From assembly GCF_008365385.1 (NCBI RefSeq), contig NZ_QOVF01000001.1, forward strand, positions 1,302,001-1,366,000: a stretch of 64,000 nt of DNA, in the 5' to 3' direction. Origin of the DNA: Halopseudomonas laoshanensis. Its GTDB lineage: Bacteria > Pseudomonadota > Gammaproteobacteria > Pseudomonadales > Pseudomonadaceae. A program made the translations under genes and the position numbers. The notes under the pieces are model-generated. The model made no database searches, was not told the origin of the DNA, and worked only from the letters and a program-made list of their open reading frames with translations. This document shows, piece by piece, positions 46,518-54,927 of this stretch (its first letter is position 1; each line of letters begins with the position of its first letter).

Positions 46518-47408
46518 ATGCCTTTCATCGTGCCGTCTGTAAAACAGAGTCTGATTCTTGCCGCAATGGCGCTGGCTCTGGTCGGTTGTTCGCCGCTGGC
46601 ACCCTTGAATTTCGTTATCTCCGACAAGCATTACACTCTGCTGGCGGATCAGGCCTATGGTGACAACCAGCGTCAGAAGCTGGATGTGTATTTTCCGAAG
46701 GAGAATATCCAGAGCGCACCGGTGGTAGTGTTTTACTACGGCGGCAGCTGGCGTGGTGGTGAGCGGGGCAATTATGCCTTTGTCGGCGAGGCCCTGGCTG
46801 CGCATGGCATGATCGCAGTGGTGGTGGATTATCGCGTTTATCCGGAAGTGACCTACCCGGCCTTCCTACAGGACAGCGCCTCTGCGGTTGCCTGGGTTGA
46901 GAAGGAGCGCCAGCAGTGGCAGGACCAACCGCAACCGCTCTTTGTCATGGGCCACAGCGCCGGAGCTTACAATGCTGCCATGCTCGCGCTGGATGACCGC
47001 TGGTTGGCGGAGCAGAACCTGTCGCGCGATATTCTCAGCGGCTGGATCGGCCTGTCGGGTCCTTATGATTTCATCCCCATCGTCAATCCCCAGGTAAAAC
47101 CGGTATTTCACCACCCGGATACGCCCGAGGACTCGCAGCCGCTATTTCATGCCAGCGCCAGCAGCCCGCCCGCCTTACTGCTCGCGGCAACGCCGGACAA
47201 GTTGGTTGACCCGAAGCGCAACACGCTGCAACTGGCAGAAAAGCTGCGCGATGATGGCGTCAGTGTAGAAACAGACACATTCGAGTCGCTCAACCATTAC
47301 ACCATACTGCTGGCGATGGCCCGGCCGTTCCAGGGCTGGGAGCCCATCATCCAGCAAGTACAGGCCTTCACCTTCGATCAGGCCGGCACCACAGTGCCGT
47401 CTGACTGA
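46518..47408 (+). CDS. Lipoprotein alpha/beta hydrolase (carboxylesterase-like)
   Basis: 296 residues. Lipoprotein signal peptide with lipobox ALVGC, then DVYFPKENIQSAPVVVFYYGGSWRGG (oxyanion Y-G-G-S-W, a variant of HGGxW), nucleophile Ser in GHSAGAYNA, an Asp in LAATPDKLVDP and His in LNHYTIL. Resembles arylformamidase/carboxylesterase-type hydrolases anchored to the envelope. ATG at 46518 begins the signal peptide; the longer frame adds 21 codons. The last 31 bases overlap the end of the convergent TAXI gene. Confidence 0.9.
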   Translation: MPFIVPSVKQSLILAAMALALVGCSPLAPLNFVISDKHYTLLADQAYGDNQRQKLDVYFPKENIQSAPVVVFYYGGSWRGGERGNYAFVGEALAAHGMIAVVVDYRVYPEVTYPAFLQDSASAVAWVEKERQQWQDQPQPLFVMGHSAGAYNAAMLALDDRWLAEQNLSRDILSGWIGLSGPYDFIPIVNPQVKPVFHHPDTPEDSQPLFHASASSPPALLLAATPDKLVDPKRNTLQLAEKLRDDGVSVETDTFESLNHYTILLAMARPFQGWEPIIQQVQAFTFDQAGTTVPSD

Positions 47409-48889
47409 TTATCCTGCCCCTCGGGACGCATCGCCTCGAGGCGGTTGATCATGTAGCGGATATGCAGGTGCAGCTCATACAGCTCGTGGGCGTATGATAA
47501 GGGCACCTCGACACGGGTCAGCTCGTCTTCAAGCTCATGCAGGCCCTGAATCTCCTGATCAAGGCGGTCCTTGATCTCGCCCTTGACGATCAAGTGGTCG
47601 ATACGCCGCAGCTGCTCGTACCAGCGATACACCCGCGAGCGGATACGCCAGATATAGATCGGGCCCATGCTGCGTATCAGCGGCATCATGATCACGATCA
47701 GCGGGATCACCAGCACGATGTAGCGGTCGACGATGGAAGCAATCCAGAACGGCAGATAACGTTGCAGAAACGGCGTGCCACTCTCGTGGTAATACTCGGC
47801 TTCGGCGCTCATATCCAGATCCATCGGCAAGGCCGCAGGATACTGGCCAGGCGCGTCCAGCAGATTGCCGTCACGCAGCACTTCCTTGGCCGCGCTGAGC
47901 ACCAGCGCGGTCAGAGCCGGATGGAAATGTTCGTTACCCACCAGGGTCGCGACGGGCGACAACAGGCTGATGTCCTGATCGGGCACGTTGCGGCGGATAT
48001 TCAGCAAACCTTCGGGGATGGTAAGGTCTTCGAGATAAGGCAAGCGTGCAGCGAACGCGCGCGCCTGGCTCAAATGCACCAGCTCCACATTCGGCGCGTT
48101 GATCAGCTCGCGAATCAGCGCATTGTCCGCTGGCAATACGAAAAAGGCAGCGTCCAGCTCACCAGCGTAAAGTGCGTCGGCAGCAGCGCGACCGGCCAGC
48201 GACTGCCATTGGCCGTCACCTTGTGAATCCCAACTGGCCATATCGCCCTGGACCTGGAACAGGCTTCTGACAACAGCCCAGGTGCCGCTGCCCTCACTAC
48301 CCAGCGACACGCGTCGGCCGACCAGATCGGTCAGGCGACGGATTTCAGTAACGTTGCTAGCAGTACTGTTACTAGCAGTACTGTTACTAGCAGTACTATC
48401 GGCGGTGTCGGTGTCGCCGTCAGTCGTTTCCTCGCCGCTATTCTCGTCTTCTCCAGCATCGGCCTGAGCATCGGTCTGCGAGCTGGGAGCCGGTTCTGAG
48501 TCCGTGCGCTGAAACAGCCACAGCGGTTCATGGTAAAGCGTTGCCAGGCCTTCCAGTTGATCGCGCTCACGGCGGTCGACCAGTTTCTCGATGCCGCTCT
48601 GAATAATACCCAGCTGCACATCACCGGAACCGTCAGTCAGCCGCTCGATGTTATCCAGCGAACCGCGGCTGGTCACCAGCTTTACCTCCAGCCCCTCTTC
48701 AGCCAGGCGTTCCTTTAGCGCCAAGCCGAATTGGTGATAGCCACCGTTCTCGGTGCCGGTAGTCATGACTATCGAGCGTGGCGGTGCGGGATCAAGGAAG
48801 CGAAACAATACCCAGACAATCAGGGCGACCAGGGGGACTATCCATAGATTGGCGCGAACAAACAGACCGGCCTGTTTCAGAACATGCAT
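47378..48889 (-). CDS. TAXI family TRAP transporter solute-binding protein, membrane-anchored
   Basis: 503 residues. N-terminal membrane helix (LWIVPLVALIVWVLFRFL), a TAXI-type binding domain (SIVMTTGTENGGYHQFGLALKERLAEEGLEVKLVTSRGSLDNIERL, RLTDLVGRRVSLGSEGSGTWAVV), and a C-terminal membrane helix (YIVLVIPLIVIMMPLIRSMG) followed by a coiled-coil tail. Solute-binding proteins are usually soluble; this double-anchored form is a Pseudomonas type, and no TRAP permease genes are adjacent. Between the two lobes is an acidic, low-complexity insert (about residues 130-175) that ends in tandem repeats TASNS. The gene overlaps the convergent hydrolase by 31 bases. Confidence 0.88.
   Translation of the reverse strand: MHVLKQAGLFVRANLWIVPLVALIVWVLFRFLDPAPPRSIVMTTGTENGGYHQFGLALKERLAEEGLEVKLVTSRGSLDNIERLTDGSGDVQLGIIQSGIEKLVDRRERDQLEGLATLYHEPLWLFQRTDSEPAPSSQTDAQADAGEDENSGEETTDGDTDTADSTASNSTASNSTASNVTEIRRLTDLVGRRVSLGSEGSGTWAVVRSLFQVQGDMASWDSQGDGQWQSLAGRAAADALYAGELDAAFFVLPADNALIRELINAPNVELVHLSQARAFAARLPYLEDLTIPEGLLNIRRNVPDQDISLLSPVATLVGNEHFHPALTALVLSAAKEVLRDGNLLDAPGQYPAALPMDLDMSAEAEYYHESGTPFLQRYLPFWIASIVDRYIVLVIPLIVIMMPLIRSMGPIYIWRIRSRVYRWYEQLRRIDHLIVKGEIKDRLDQEIQGLHELEDELTRVEVPLSYAHELYELHLHIRYMINRLEAMRPEGQDNQSDGTVVPA
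48352..48396 (-). repeat. 15-bp tandem repeat inside the TAXI gene
   Basis: Three in-phase 15-base units (plus-strand TGTTACTAGCAGTAC; the first unit differs at its left end) encode the TASNS repeats of the low-complexity insert. Because the unit is a multiple of three, copy-number change keeps the frame. Confidence 0.85.
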
Positions 48890-49021
48890 GCGGATCCTCC
48901 GACGTTGTAATACTACTTTGAGTCTAAACGGCGAAAGAGTTCATAGCTATGTAAAGGCTGGGACGGAATTTTCCGCAAAGTTTGCCGTTAGAGAGGACTG
49001 GTCAGGAAGACCAAGAGCTTT

Positions 49022-49050
49022 TGTGGGAGCGCCGGCCCGGCGCTCCCACA
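49022..49050. repeat. REP-like palindrome downstream of the urease cluster
   Basis: Perfect 14-bp inverted repeat TGTGGGAGCGCCGG / CCGGCGCTCCCACA with one central base. The GTGGGAGC arms are those of the repeated extragenic palindromes common in Pseudomonas. It sits 16 bases after the end of hupE and can also act as its terminator. Confidence 0.8.
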
Positions 49051-49065
49051 TTGCTGAAACAACGC

Positions 49066-49653
49066 TTACATACCTGCAACCATGCTCAGGCCAATAGCGC
49101 CGATGGCCGCACCCATGATCCGGGAGACCACCGGCAAGGAACGCTGCTGCAGCCAGCCGCCCGCCAGCAGGCCAGCCAGATGCAACCCGGCGGTCGCCAC
49201 GGCAAAGCCCAGCGCATAGGTCAAGGCGCTGGCGGCAAGGGGCATTTCCGCACCGTGCGCTACACCATGGAAGAGTGCAAAGATTGATACCACAGCTGCA
49301 CTGATCAGCAGCGGTACCTGGCGCGCCCAGAGCAGGAACAAACCCAGCACTACAACAGAGGCGACAATACCCGGCTCTACCGCGGGCACGGACAAGCCAA
49401 CCATGGCCAGACCACCACCTATCAGCATGACGCCAACAAACAGCGCCGGCAGCAACCAGCGAGCCTTGCCGCCCAGCTGAGCGCCCCACAGGCCGACGGC
49501 AACCATTGCCAACAAGTGGTCAAGACCAAACAGCGGATGACCCAGGCCACTGAGCAGCCCGCTCACGTTCTCATGCCCCGGATGCGCGTGAGCCAGCCCA
49601 GGAATGGCGAACACGCCGACCAGTAACATCAAACGACTTGAAAACCCGTGCAT
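49066..49653 (-). CDS. hupE: HupE/UreJ family nickel-related membrane protein
   Basis: About 195 residues. Signal-like first helix, then the family motif HPGHENVSGLLSGLGHPLFGLDHLLAMVAVGLWGAQLGG with histidines for metal, five more helices, and SIFALFHGVAHGAEMP in the middle. Inner-membrane protein thought to bring nickel for urease or hydrogenase. Last gene of the urease operon: the ATG lies 2 bases after the ureG stop and its ribosome binding site AAAGGAG is within the end of ureG. I prefer this ATG over the TTG at 49659. Confidence 0.93.
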   Translation of the reverse strand: MHGFSSRLMLLVGVFAIPGLAHAHPGHENVSGLLSGLGHPLFGLDHLLAMVAVGLWGAQLGGKARWLLPALFVGVMLIGGGLAMVGLSVPAVEPGIVASVVVLGLFLLWARQVPLLISAAVVSIFALFHGVAHGAEMPLAASALTYALGFAVATAGLHLAGLLAGGWLQQRSLPVVSRIMGAAIGAIGLSMVAGM

Positions 49654-49655
49654 GC

Positions 49656-50303
49656 TCAAACTCCTTTCGCCTGTTGAGTGTTCTCGGGCAGCGGTTTGAG
49701 CATGCCCTGACGAACGATAAAGGCAATGATGTCCTCGACACCCTTGCCACTTTTCAGATTGGAAAACACAAAGGGCCGCTCGCCGCGCATCTTCGCTGCG
49801 TCGCGGTCCATCACGCCCAGATCGGCTCCCACCAGTGGCGCCAGATCGGTCTTGTTGATGATCAGCAGATCCGAGCGGGTAATGCCCGGCCCGCCCTTGC
49901 GCGGAATCTTGTCGCCAGCGGACACGTCGATCACGTAGAGGGTCAGGTCCGAGAGTTCAGGACTGAAGGTCGCTGCCAGGTTGTCGCCACCGCTTTCGAC
50001 AAAGATCAATTCCACCGCTGGAAAGCGTTCCTGCAGTTCGGCAATCGCTGCCAAATTCATCGACGCGTCTTCGCGGATCGCGGTGTGCGGGCAGCCGCCG
50101 GTTTCCACACCGAGAATACGGTCTGCCGGCAATGCCTCATGGCGCAGCAGAAAGTCAGCATCTTCACGGGTGTAGATGTCGTTGGTGATTACCGCCAGAT
50201 CGTAGTGCGGGTACAGGCGCTCGCAGAGTATGCGCACCAATGCGGTCTTGCCGGAGCCGACCGGGCCGCCGATGCCGACGCGCAGGGCTGGTTTGGAACT
50301 CAT
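49656..50303 (-). CDS. ureG: Urease accessory GTPase UreG
   Basis: 215 residues. P-loop [11 protein letters not shown], switch and metal region [18 protein letters not shown] (the Cys-Pro-His nickel-binding motif), [29 protein letters not shown] and NKTDL. GTP hydrolysis drives transfer of nickel into apo-urease with UreD-UreF. AAGGAGT just before the ATG. Between ureF and hupE in the operon. Confidence 0.98.
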   Translation of the reverse strand: MSSKPALRVGIGGPVGSGKTALVRILCERLYPHYDLAVITNDIYTREDADFLLRHEALPADRILGVETGGCPHTAIREDASMNLAAIAELQERFPAVELIFVESGGDNLAATFSPELSDLTLYVIDVSAGDKIPRKGGPGITRSDLLIINKTDLAPLVGADLGVMDRDAAKMRGERPFVFSNLKSGKGVEDIIAFIVRQGMLKPLPENTQQAKGV

Positions 50304-50342
50304 TGTGGTACTCCTTATTAAAAATCGAGTAAGAAAAACGGA

Positions 50343-51023
50343 TCAGGATCGAAACAATCGTGTGTATTGGTGTTCATGCCGGGCGCTGGCAAAGGCCAGC
50401 CCCGGCAGGCCCGCGCCCAGCTCGTCATCAGCCAGGCCGGCCGCCAGTTCGACGATCGGCGGCAGCGCTGGCAGCAAGCGGTCAAGCAAACGCTGGGCGT
50501 CGGTCTGCCCCAGCGGAATCAGTTTTGTCGCAGCGCCAGTCTGATTCTCCAGCCAACTCCAGAGCACACCGAGTGCCAGCGCACTGGGCCCGGTACGCCA
50601 GTGTTGCCCGGCCATGGCGAAGGCGCTGATCAGCGCCAGCGGTTCACCTGTTGGCCAGTCCTGCGCCGCCGGAATCAGCAGCGATTTCATCAGTCGCAGC
50701 AGCGCCCCGCCCTGCTGGCTGTCTTCCAGATACAGCTCGGCGGTTTCGCGGCTGGCCAGTAACCAGTCATTCCAGGCGGCAAAGCCGGTTTCATCCTGCT
50801 GCTCGAGCGCCGCGTATTGCCGCAGCAGCAGCGGAATATCCAGCCGTCCGAGCGAGCGCGAGGCCAGTGCCGTCAGCCAGCCAGCGGCGGAGTCCAGGTC
50901 GGTCACCCAGTCCTGCTCGATGGCATACTCCAGTCCCTGGGAATAGGCATAGCCGCCAATCGGCAACGCCGGGCTGGCCAGTTGCAGCACTCTCAGCAGC
51001 GCTGCATCGGCAATATCAGCCAT
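50343..51023 (-). CDS. ureF: Urease accessory protein UreF
   Basis: About 226 residues, all helical. Opening LLRVLQLASPALPIGGYAYSQGLEYAIEQDWV is the UreF signature; AMAGQHWRTGPSALALGVLWSWLENQTGAATKLIPLGQTDAQRLL is the second block. Bridges UreD and UreG in the urease maturation complex. I take the ATG at 51023, which overlaps the ureE stop by 8 bases; an in-frame GTG at 51035 is possible. Confidence 0.96.
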   Translation of the reverse strand: MADIADAALLRVLQLASPALPIGGYAYSQGLEYAIEQDWVTDLDSAAGWLTALASRSLGRLDIPLLLRQYAALEQQDETGFAAWNDWLLASRETAELYLEDSQQGGALLRLMKSLLIPAAQDWPTGEPLALISAFAMAGQHWRTGPSALALGVLWSWLENQTGAATKLIPLGQTDAQRLLDRLLPALPPIVELAAGLADDELGAGLPGLAFASARHEHQYTRLFRS

Positions 51024-51519
51024 GTTCGTGGCCACTCAAGCGTAAAAAGGGTGCGTTCTGAATCGGCCCTGCCGGCGTGGCAACGCTGTGGCCGTGGCTG
51101 TGGTAGGCGCCGGGCTCGGGGTTGAACGGCGCGAAGATCTCCTCCACCTCCAGACCGAAGCCGCGCAGCATGCTGTCTAGTACGTGGTCACGCAGATAGC
51201 GCAACTGACCCGGCTGGATCTCCAGCGGCACATGCCGGTTGCCCATGTGGTAGGCCGCACGGGAAAGCAGCAACGCGTCATCACAGAACACCCGCGACAG
51301 GGACTCGGATTCGGCATGGATCACCACCACGCTGCCATCGTCACCCTGCAGCCGATCACCCTCGGCAAGCATCCGTCCGCGCGGCAGAAACAGGCCCACC
51401 TCGACGCCGCCCTGGCTCTGCGCGCGCAAGCGACTGCGGGTACGCAATTCATAGGTCAGCTCCAGCACATGGTCGGCTGGGCCGGGCTCTTCCAGCCATT
51501 GATGGCATTCGATCATCAA
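51016..51519 (-). CDS. ureE: Urease accessory nickel metallochaperone UreE
   Basis: 167 residues. N-terminal peptide-binding domain (ELTYELRTRSRLRAQSQGGVEVGLFLPRGRMLAEGD), C-terminal metal domain with the key MGNRHVPLEI histidine, and a short His-rich tail (YHSHGHS and GHEHG) for nickel. Delivers nickel to UreG. Starts 6 bases after the ureC stop and overlaps ureF at its end. Confidence 0.97.
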   Translation of the reverse strand: MMIECHQWLEEPGPADHVLELTYELRTRSRLRAQSQGGVEVGLFLPRGRMLAEGDRLQGDDGSVVVIHAESESLSRVFCDDALLLSRAAYHMGNRHVPLEIQPGQLRYLRDHVLDSMLRGFGLEVEEIFAPFNPEPGAYHSHGHSVATPAGPIQNAPFLRLSGHEHG

Positions 51520-51525
51520 ATACTC

Positions 51526-53226
51526 CTAAAACAGGTAATAACGCTGGGCCAGCGGCAGGGATTCGGCCGGCTCGCACAACAGCTCGACGCCATCGGCCTT
51601 GACCACATAGGTTTGCGAATCAACGCTGATCACTGGCTGGTAATCGTTGAGTTTCATGTCCGCCTTGCTGATGGTGCGCGTTTTGCTCACAGCTTCCAGC
51701 CTGCGCTTCAGCCCGAGCTTGCTGCCAATGTCGGCATCCAGCGCGGCCTGACTGACAAAGGTCAGGCAGGTGCTGTTCATGGCACTGCCAAAGGCGCCGA
51801 ACATCGGCCGGTAATGCACTGGCTGCGGCGTGGGTATGGACGCATTCGGGTCGCCCATGGGCGCTGCAGCAATGGAACCACCCTTGAGGATCAGACTGGG
51901 CTTGGTGGCAAAGAAGGCAGGCTTCCACAACACCAGATCAGCCAGCTTGCCGACCTCGACCGAGCCGACCACATGGGAAATGCCCATGGTGATTGCCGGA
52001 TTGATGGTGTACTTGGCGATATAGCGCTTGGCGCGGAAGTTGTCCGACCAGTCATCGTCCTCGGGTAACGGCCCACGCTGTACTTTCATCTTGTGCGCGG
52101 TTTGCCAGGTACGGGTGACCACTTCGCCGACCCGGCCCATGGCCTGGGAGTCGGAGGAGATCATGCTGAAGGCGCCCAGATCATGCAGGATATCTTCGGC
52201 GGCAATGGTTTCGCGGCGGATACGCGAGTCAGCAAAGGCCACGTCTTCGGCAATCGCCGGGTCCAGGTGGTGGCAGACCATCAACATGTCCAGATGCTCG
52301 TCCACGGTATTGATGGTGTAGGGCCGTGTCGGGTTGGTCGACGAGGGCAGTACATTCGGCTCGCCACAGGCCTTGATGATGTCCGGCGCGTGACCGCCGC
52401 CTGCACCTTCGGTGTGGTAGGTGTGAATCACCCGGCCCTTGATCGCCGCCAGGGTATCTTCAACGAAGCCGGACTCGTTCAAGGTGTCGGTATGGATAGC
52501 CACTTGCACGTCATAGGCTTCGGCCACGCTCAGGCAGCAATCGATGGCCGCCGGTGTGGTACCCCAGTCCTCGTGCAACTTCAGGCCCATCGCTCCCGCT
52601 TCCAACTGCTCCTCGAGCGCATCCGGCAGGCTGGCATTACCCTTGCCGAGAAAGCCCAGATTCATCGGGAAGGATTCGGCCGACTGCAGCATTCGCGCGA
52701 TATGCCAGGCACCCGGTGTGCAGGTAGTGGCATTGGTGCCGGTTGCCGGGCCAGTGCCGCCGCCAAGCATGGTGGTAACGCCGGAGGTGAGCGCCTCTTC
52801 GATCTGCTGCGGACAGATAAAGTGGATATGCGCATCAATGCCGCCGGCAGTGAGGATCATGCCCTCCCCGGCAATAACTTCGGTACCGGGCCCGACGATG
52901 ATGTCCACGCCTGGCTGAATATCCGGGTTGCCGGCCTTGCCGATCTGGCTGATCATGCCGTTCTTGATCGCCACATCGGCCTTGATCACGCCCCACCAGT
53001 CCAGAATCAGGGCGTTGGTTATCAGGGTGTCCGGGGTCTCCGCGCGTACCCGCTGGCTTTGCCCCATCCCGTCGCGAATCACTTTGCCGCCGCCAAACTT
53101 GACCTCTTCACCGTAGCGGGTCAGGTCCTTCTCGACGCTGATCCACAGCTCGGTATCACCCAGGCGTACGCGGTCGCCCTTGGTCGGGCCATACATCTCG
53201 GCATAGGCTTCTCTGCTGATTTCCAT
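51526..53226 (-). CDS. ureC: Urease subunit alpha UreC
   Basis: 566 residues, full length. Nickel ligands HIHF (two His), carbamylated Lys in [20 protein letters not shown] and [15 protein letters not shown], and catalytic flap cysteine/histidine region MVCHHLD. Hydrolyses urea to ammonia and carbamate in the cytoplasm with UreA and UreB. AGGAG upstream of the start. Central gene of the operon. Confidence 0.99.
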   Translation of the reverse strand: MEISREAYAEMYGPTKGDRVRLGDTELWISVEKDLTRYGEEVKFGGGKVIRDGMGQSQRVRAETPDTLITNALILDWWGVIKADVAIKNGMISQIGKAGNPDIQPGVDIIVGPGTEVIAGEGMILTAGGIDAHIHFICPQQIEEALTSGVTTMLGGGTGPATGTNATTCTPGAWHIARMLQSAESFPMNLGFLGKGNASLPDALEEQLEAGAMGLKLHEDWGTTPAAIDCCLSVAEAYDVQVAIHTDTLNESGFVEDTLAAIKGRVIHTYHTEGAGGGHAPDIIKACGEPNVLPSSTNPTRPYTINTVDEHLDMLMVCHHLDPAIAEDVAFADSRIRRETIAAEDILHDLGAFSMISSDSQAMGRVGEVVTRTWQTAHKMKVQRGPLPEDDDWSDNFRAKRYIAKYTINPAITMGISHVVGSVEVGKLADLVLWKPAFFATKPSLILKGGSIAAAPMGDPNASIPTPQPVHYRPMFGAFGSAMNSTCLTFVSQAALDADIGSKLGLKRRLEAVSKTRTISKADMKLNDYQPVISVDSQTYVVKADGVELLCEPAESLPLAQRYYLF

Positions 53227-53254
53227 CTAGTGCTCCTTATTCACTGTTCGCACT

Positions 53255-53560
53255 TCACAGGCTGCCCATAACCAGGCCGCGAAAACCGTAGACCTTGCGC
53301 TCGCCGGCCAAGGCCACCAGTTCGATCTCGCGGCTTTGGCCGGGCTCGAAGCGTACGGCGGTGCCAGCGGCAATATTCAGGCGAAAGCCGCGCGCAGCGT
53401 CGCGATCGAAGTGCAAGGCGGCGTTGGTTTCAGCAAAGTGGTAATGCGAGCCGACCTGGATCGGCCGGTCACCACTGTTGGCCACACTGATGGTGATGGT
53501 CTCGCGCTTTTCGTTGAGCGTCAGGCTACCGGGGCGGGTCTGGATTTCTCCGGGAATCAT
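53255..53560 (-). CDS. ureB: Urease subunit beta UreB
   Basis: 101 residues: [93 protein letters not shown] matches UreB throughout. Separate from ureA and ureC as in most Pseudomonas. AGGAG upstream. Confidence 0.99.
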   Translation of the reverse strand: MIPGEIQTRPGSLTLNEKRETITISVANSGDRPIQVGSHYHFAETNAALHFDRDAARGFRLNIAAGTAVRFEPGQSREIELVALAGERKVYGFRGLVMGSL

Positions 53561-53572
53561 GGTCAGCTCCTG

Positions 53573-53875
53573 TCAGGGAATCGGGTTGTGAACGGTGACC
53601 AGCTTGGTGCCGTCCGGGAAAGTCGCTTCCACCTGCACTTCGGCGACCATTTCCGGTACGCCGGGCATCACCTGTTCACGGGTCAGCAGCGTGCGGCCAT
53701 AGCTCATCATCTCTGCCACGCTGCGACCGTCACGGGCGCCCTCCATGATCGCGGCACTGATATAGGCCACCGCCTCCGGGTAGTTGAGGATCACGCCTCG
53801 AGCCAGCCGCCGCTCGGCCACCAGTGCTGCGGTGAACAGCAGCAGCTTGTCTTTTTCGCGGGGAGTCAACTCCAT
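53573..53875 (-). CDS. ureA: Urease subunit gamma UreA
   Basis: 100 residues: [50 protein letters not shown] and the later [29 protein letters not shown] are UreA throughout. Twelve bases before ureB and 13 after ureD; all one operon. Confidence 0.99.
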   Translation of the reverse strand: MELTPREKDKLLLFTAALVAERRLARGVILNYPEAVAYISAAIMEGARDGRSVAEMMSYGRTLLTREQVMPGVPEMVAEVQVEATFPDGTKLVTVHNPIP

Positions 53876-53888
53876 GCAAACACTCCTG

Positions 53889-54746
53889 TCAGGTAGTCCA
53901 GATACGCGGCAAACAGGTTTCCCGGCCGTTGATCAACGGTCGCAGCTGCTGCCACAGACGAATAAAACTGTTGCGCGCATGTTCGGCGTGCTGCCCGAGA
54001 TAACGGGCGATCAACAAACCATGGCGTTGGGTAAAAGCCAGTTGCGGGTAATCGGCAAAATCCTCGCGCAGCCTGTCGAGCTGATCGCGATCCAGCGTCA
54101 GGGTGGCCAACCAGGTGCCGCTGACACCGGCGTTACCCAGGCCCCAGCGAGCAGACAACAGCTCGTCACCGCCCTCAAAACGATTGCGCTCGATATACAG
54201 CGGCCGACCGTCACGCCACACATCCAGGTGCTGATCTACCCGGCCCCGCTGAAAGCCTTCGCCGGATGCCGGACGGCCCAGACACAGCAGATCCCAGGCG
54301 CAGAAGCGTGCGTCCTTGGCCATGTCGATGCGGGTAATCATCCGCGCGTTGCAGCCTTCGAAAGCGATCGTATCCTGCGGCAGATACTCCAGGCTGGCAC
54401 CAGAGCTGACGCTGAAACGGTTGTGCTGCACCTGCAGAGTGCCGTTGTCGCGCGCTCGATAGAATTTGCCGGAAGACGGTGTGGTCAGTAGCACGCAGCT
54501 GCCCTCGCCGGCTGACACCTGCAGGCGTAATGAATCGCCGCTGACCATGCCGCCGGGGGGATGCAGAATGTACAAATGCGGGCAGTCTGCCCCTTCAGGG
54601 AGCAGCGGCCGCTGAATGCGTAAAGGTCCACGGTGACTGACATGCTCGAGCACCGAGCGGCCACCCTGACGGACCACGCCAAGGTTCAGACCTGCCTGCC
54701 AGTTGATGGCGCTGTCGTGCTGTTCAAGATGCCAAGCGGCAGTCAT
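53889..54746 (-). CDS. ureD: Urease accessory protein UreD
   Basis: About 285 residues. Conserved blocks: [64 protein letters not shown] and [45 protein letters not shown]. Scaffold of the activation complex and first gene of the operon. The ATG at 54746 gives the standard length; the open frame runs 40 codons further up, across the sigma-54 promoter, and is not used. Confidence 0.96.
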   Translation of the reverse strand: MTAAWHLEQHDSAINWQAGLNLGVVRQGGRSVLEHVSHRGPLRIQRPLLPEGADCPHLYILHPPGGMVSGDSLRLQVSAGEGSCVLLTTPSSGKFYRARDNGTLQVQHNRFSVSSGASLEYLPQDTIAFEGCNARMITRIDMAKDARFCAWDLLCLGRPASGEGFQRGRVDQHLDVWRDGRPLYIERNRFEGGDELLSARWGLGNAGVSGTWLATLTLDRDQLDRLREDFADYPQLAFTQRHGLLIARYLGQHAEHARNSFIRLWQQLRPLINGRETCLPRIWTT

Positions 54747-54785
54747 GCTCTGCCTATCCTTTACCGGTTTATCTGGTAAAGCCTG

Positions 54786-54801
54786 AGCAAATGACGTGCC
54801 A
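54786..54801 (-). promoter_or_regulatory. Sigma-54 (RpoN) promoter of the urease operon
   Basis: Minus-strand TGGCACGTCATTTGCT agrees with the consensus TGGCACG-N4-TTGCW, with GG and GC elements spaced correctly. The expected transcription start is about 54775, giving a leader of about 30 bases before ureD. Confidence 0.85.
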
Positions 54802-54840
54802 GCATGGGCGAACGAAGTTAGGGGGATGCACCGCAATCGA

Positions 54841-54859
54841 GCGCCCTGTTTTAGGGCGC
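54841..54859 (-). terminator. Hairpin after rmuC
   Basis: Perfect 7-bp stem GCGCCCT / AGGGCGC with a 5-base loop, 69 bases after the rmuC stop on the minus strand. No T-run follows. It also separates rmuC from the urease promoter. Confidence 0.45.
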
Positions 54860-54881
54860 CGATCAAGATCGATCAAATACG

Positions 54882-54898
54882 TGCGCTTTTATGGTGCA
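54882..54898. promoter_or_regulatory. NtrC-like enhancer site
   Basis: TGCGCTTTTATGGTGCA differs by one base from the NtrC pattern TGCACY-N4-TGGTGCA. It lies about 97 bases upstream of the sigma-54 promoter, a normal enhancer distance. Confidence 0.75.
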
Positions 54899-54927
54899 CC
54901 AACGGTGAGCGCAATTCGTGACAGGCT

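Noticed and set aside
48352-48396. Possible CRISPR-like repeat
   Set aside because: Units are 15 bases, directly adjacent with no spacers, and in frame within a gene. No CRISPR array seen anywhere in the window.
52093-53271. 392-codon plus-strand open frame
   Set aside because: Antisense shadow of ureC.
54827-54843. Second NtrC-like site before ureD
   Set aside because: The left half TGCACC is good but the right half does not match GGTGCA; too weak to claim.
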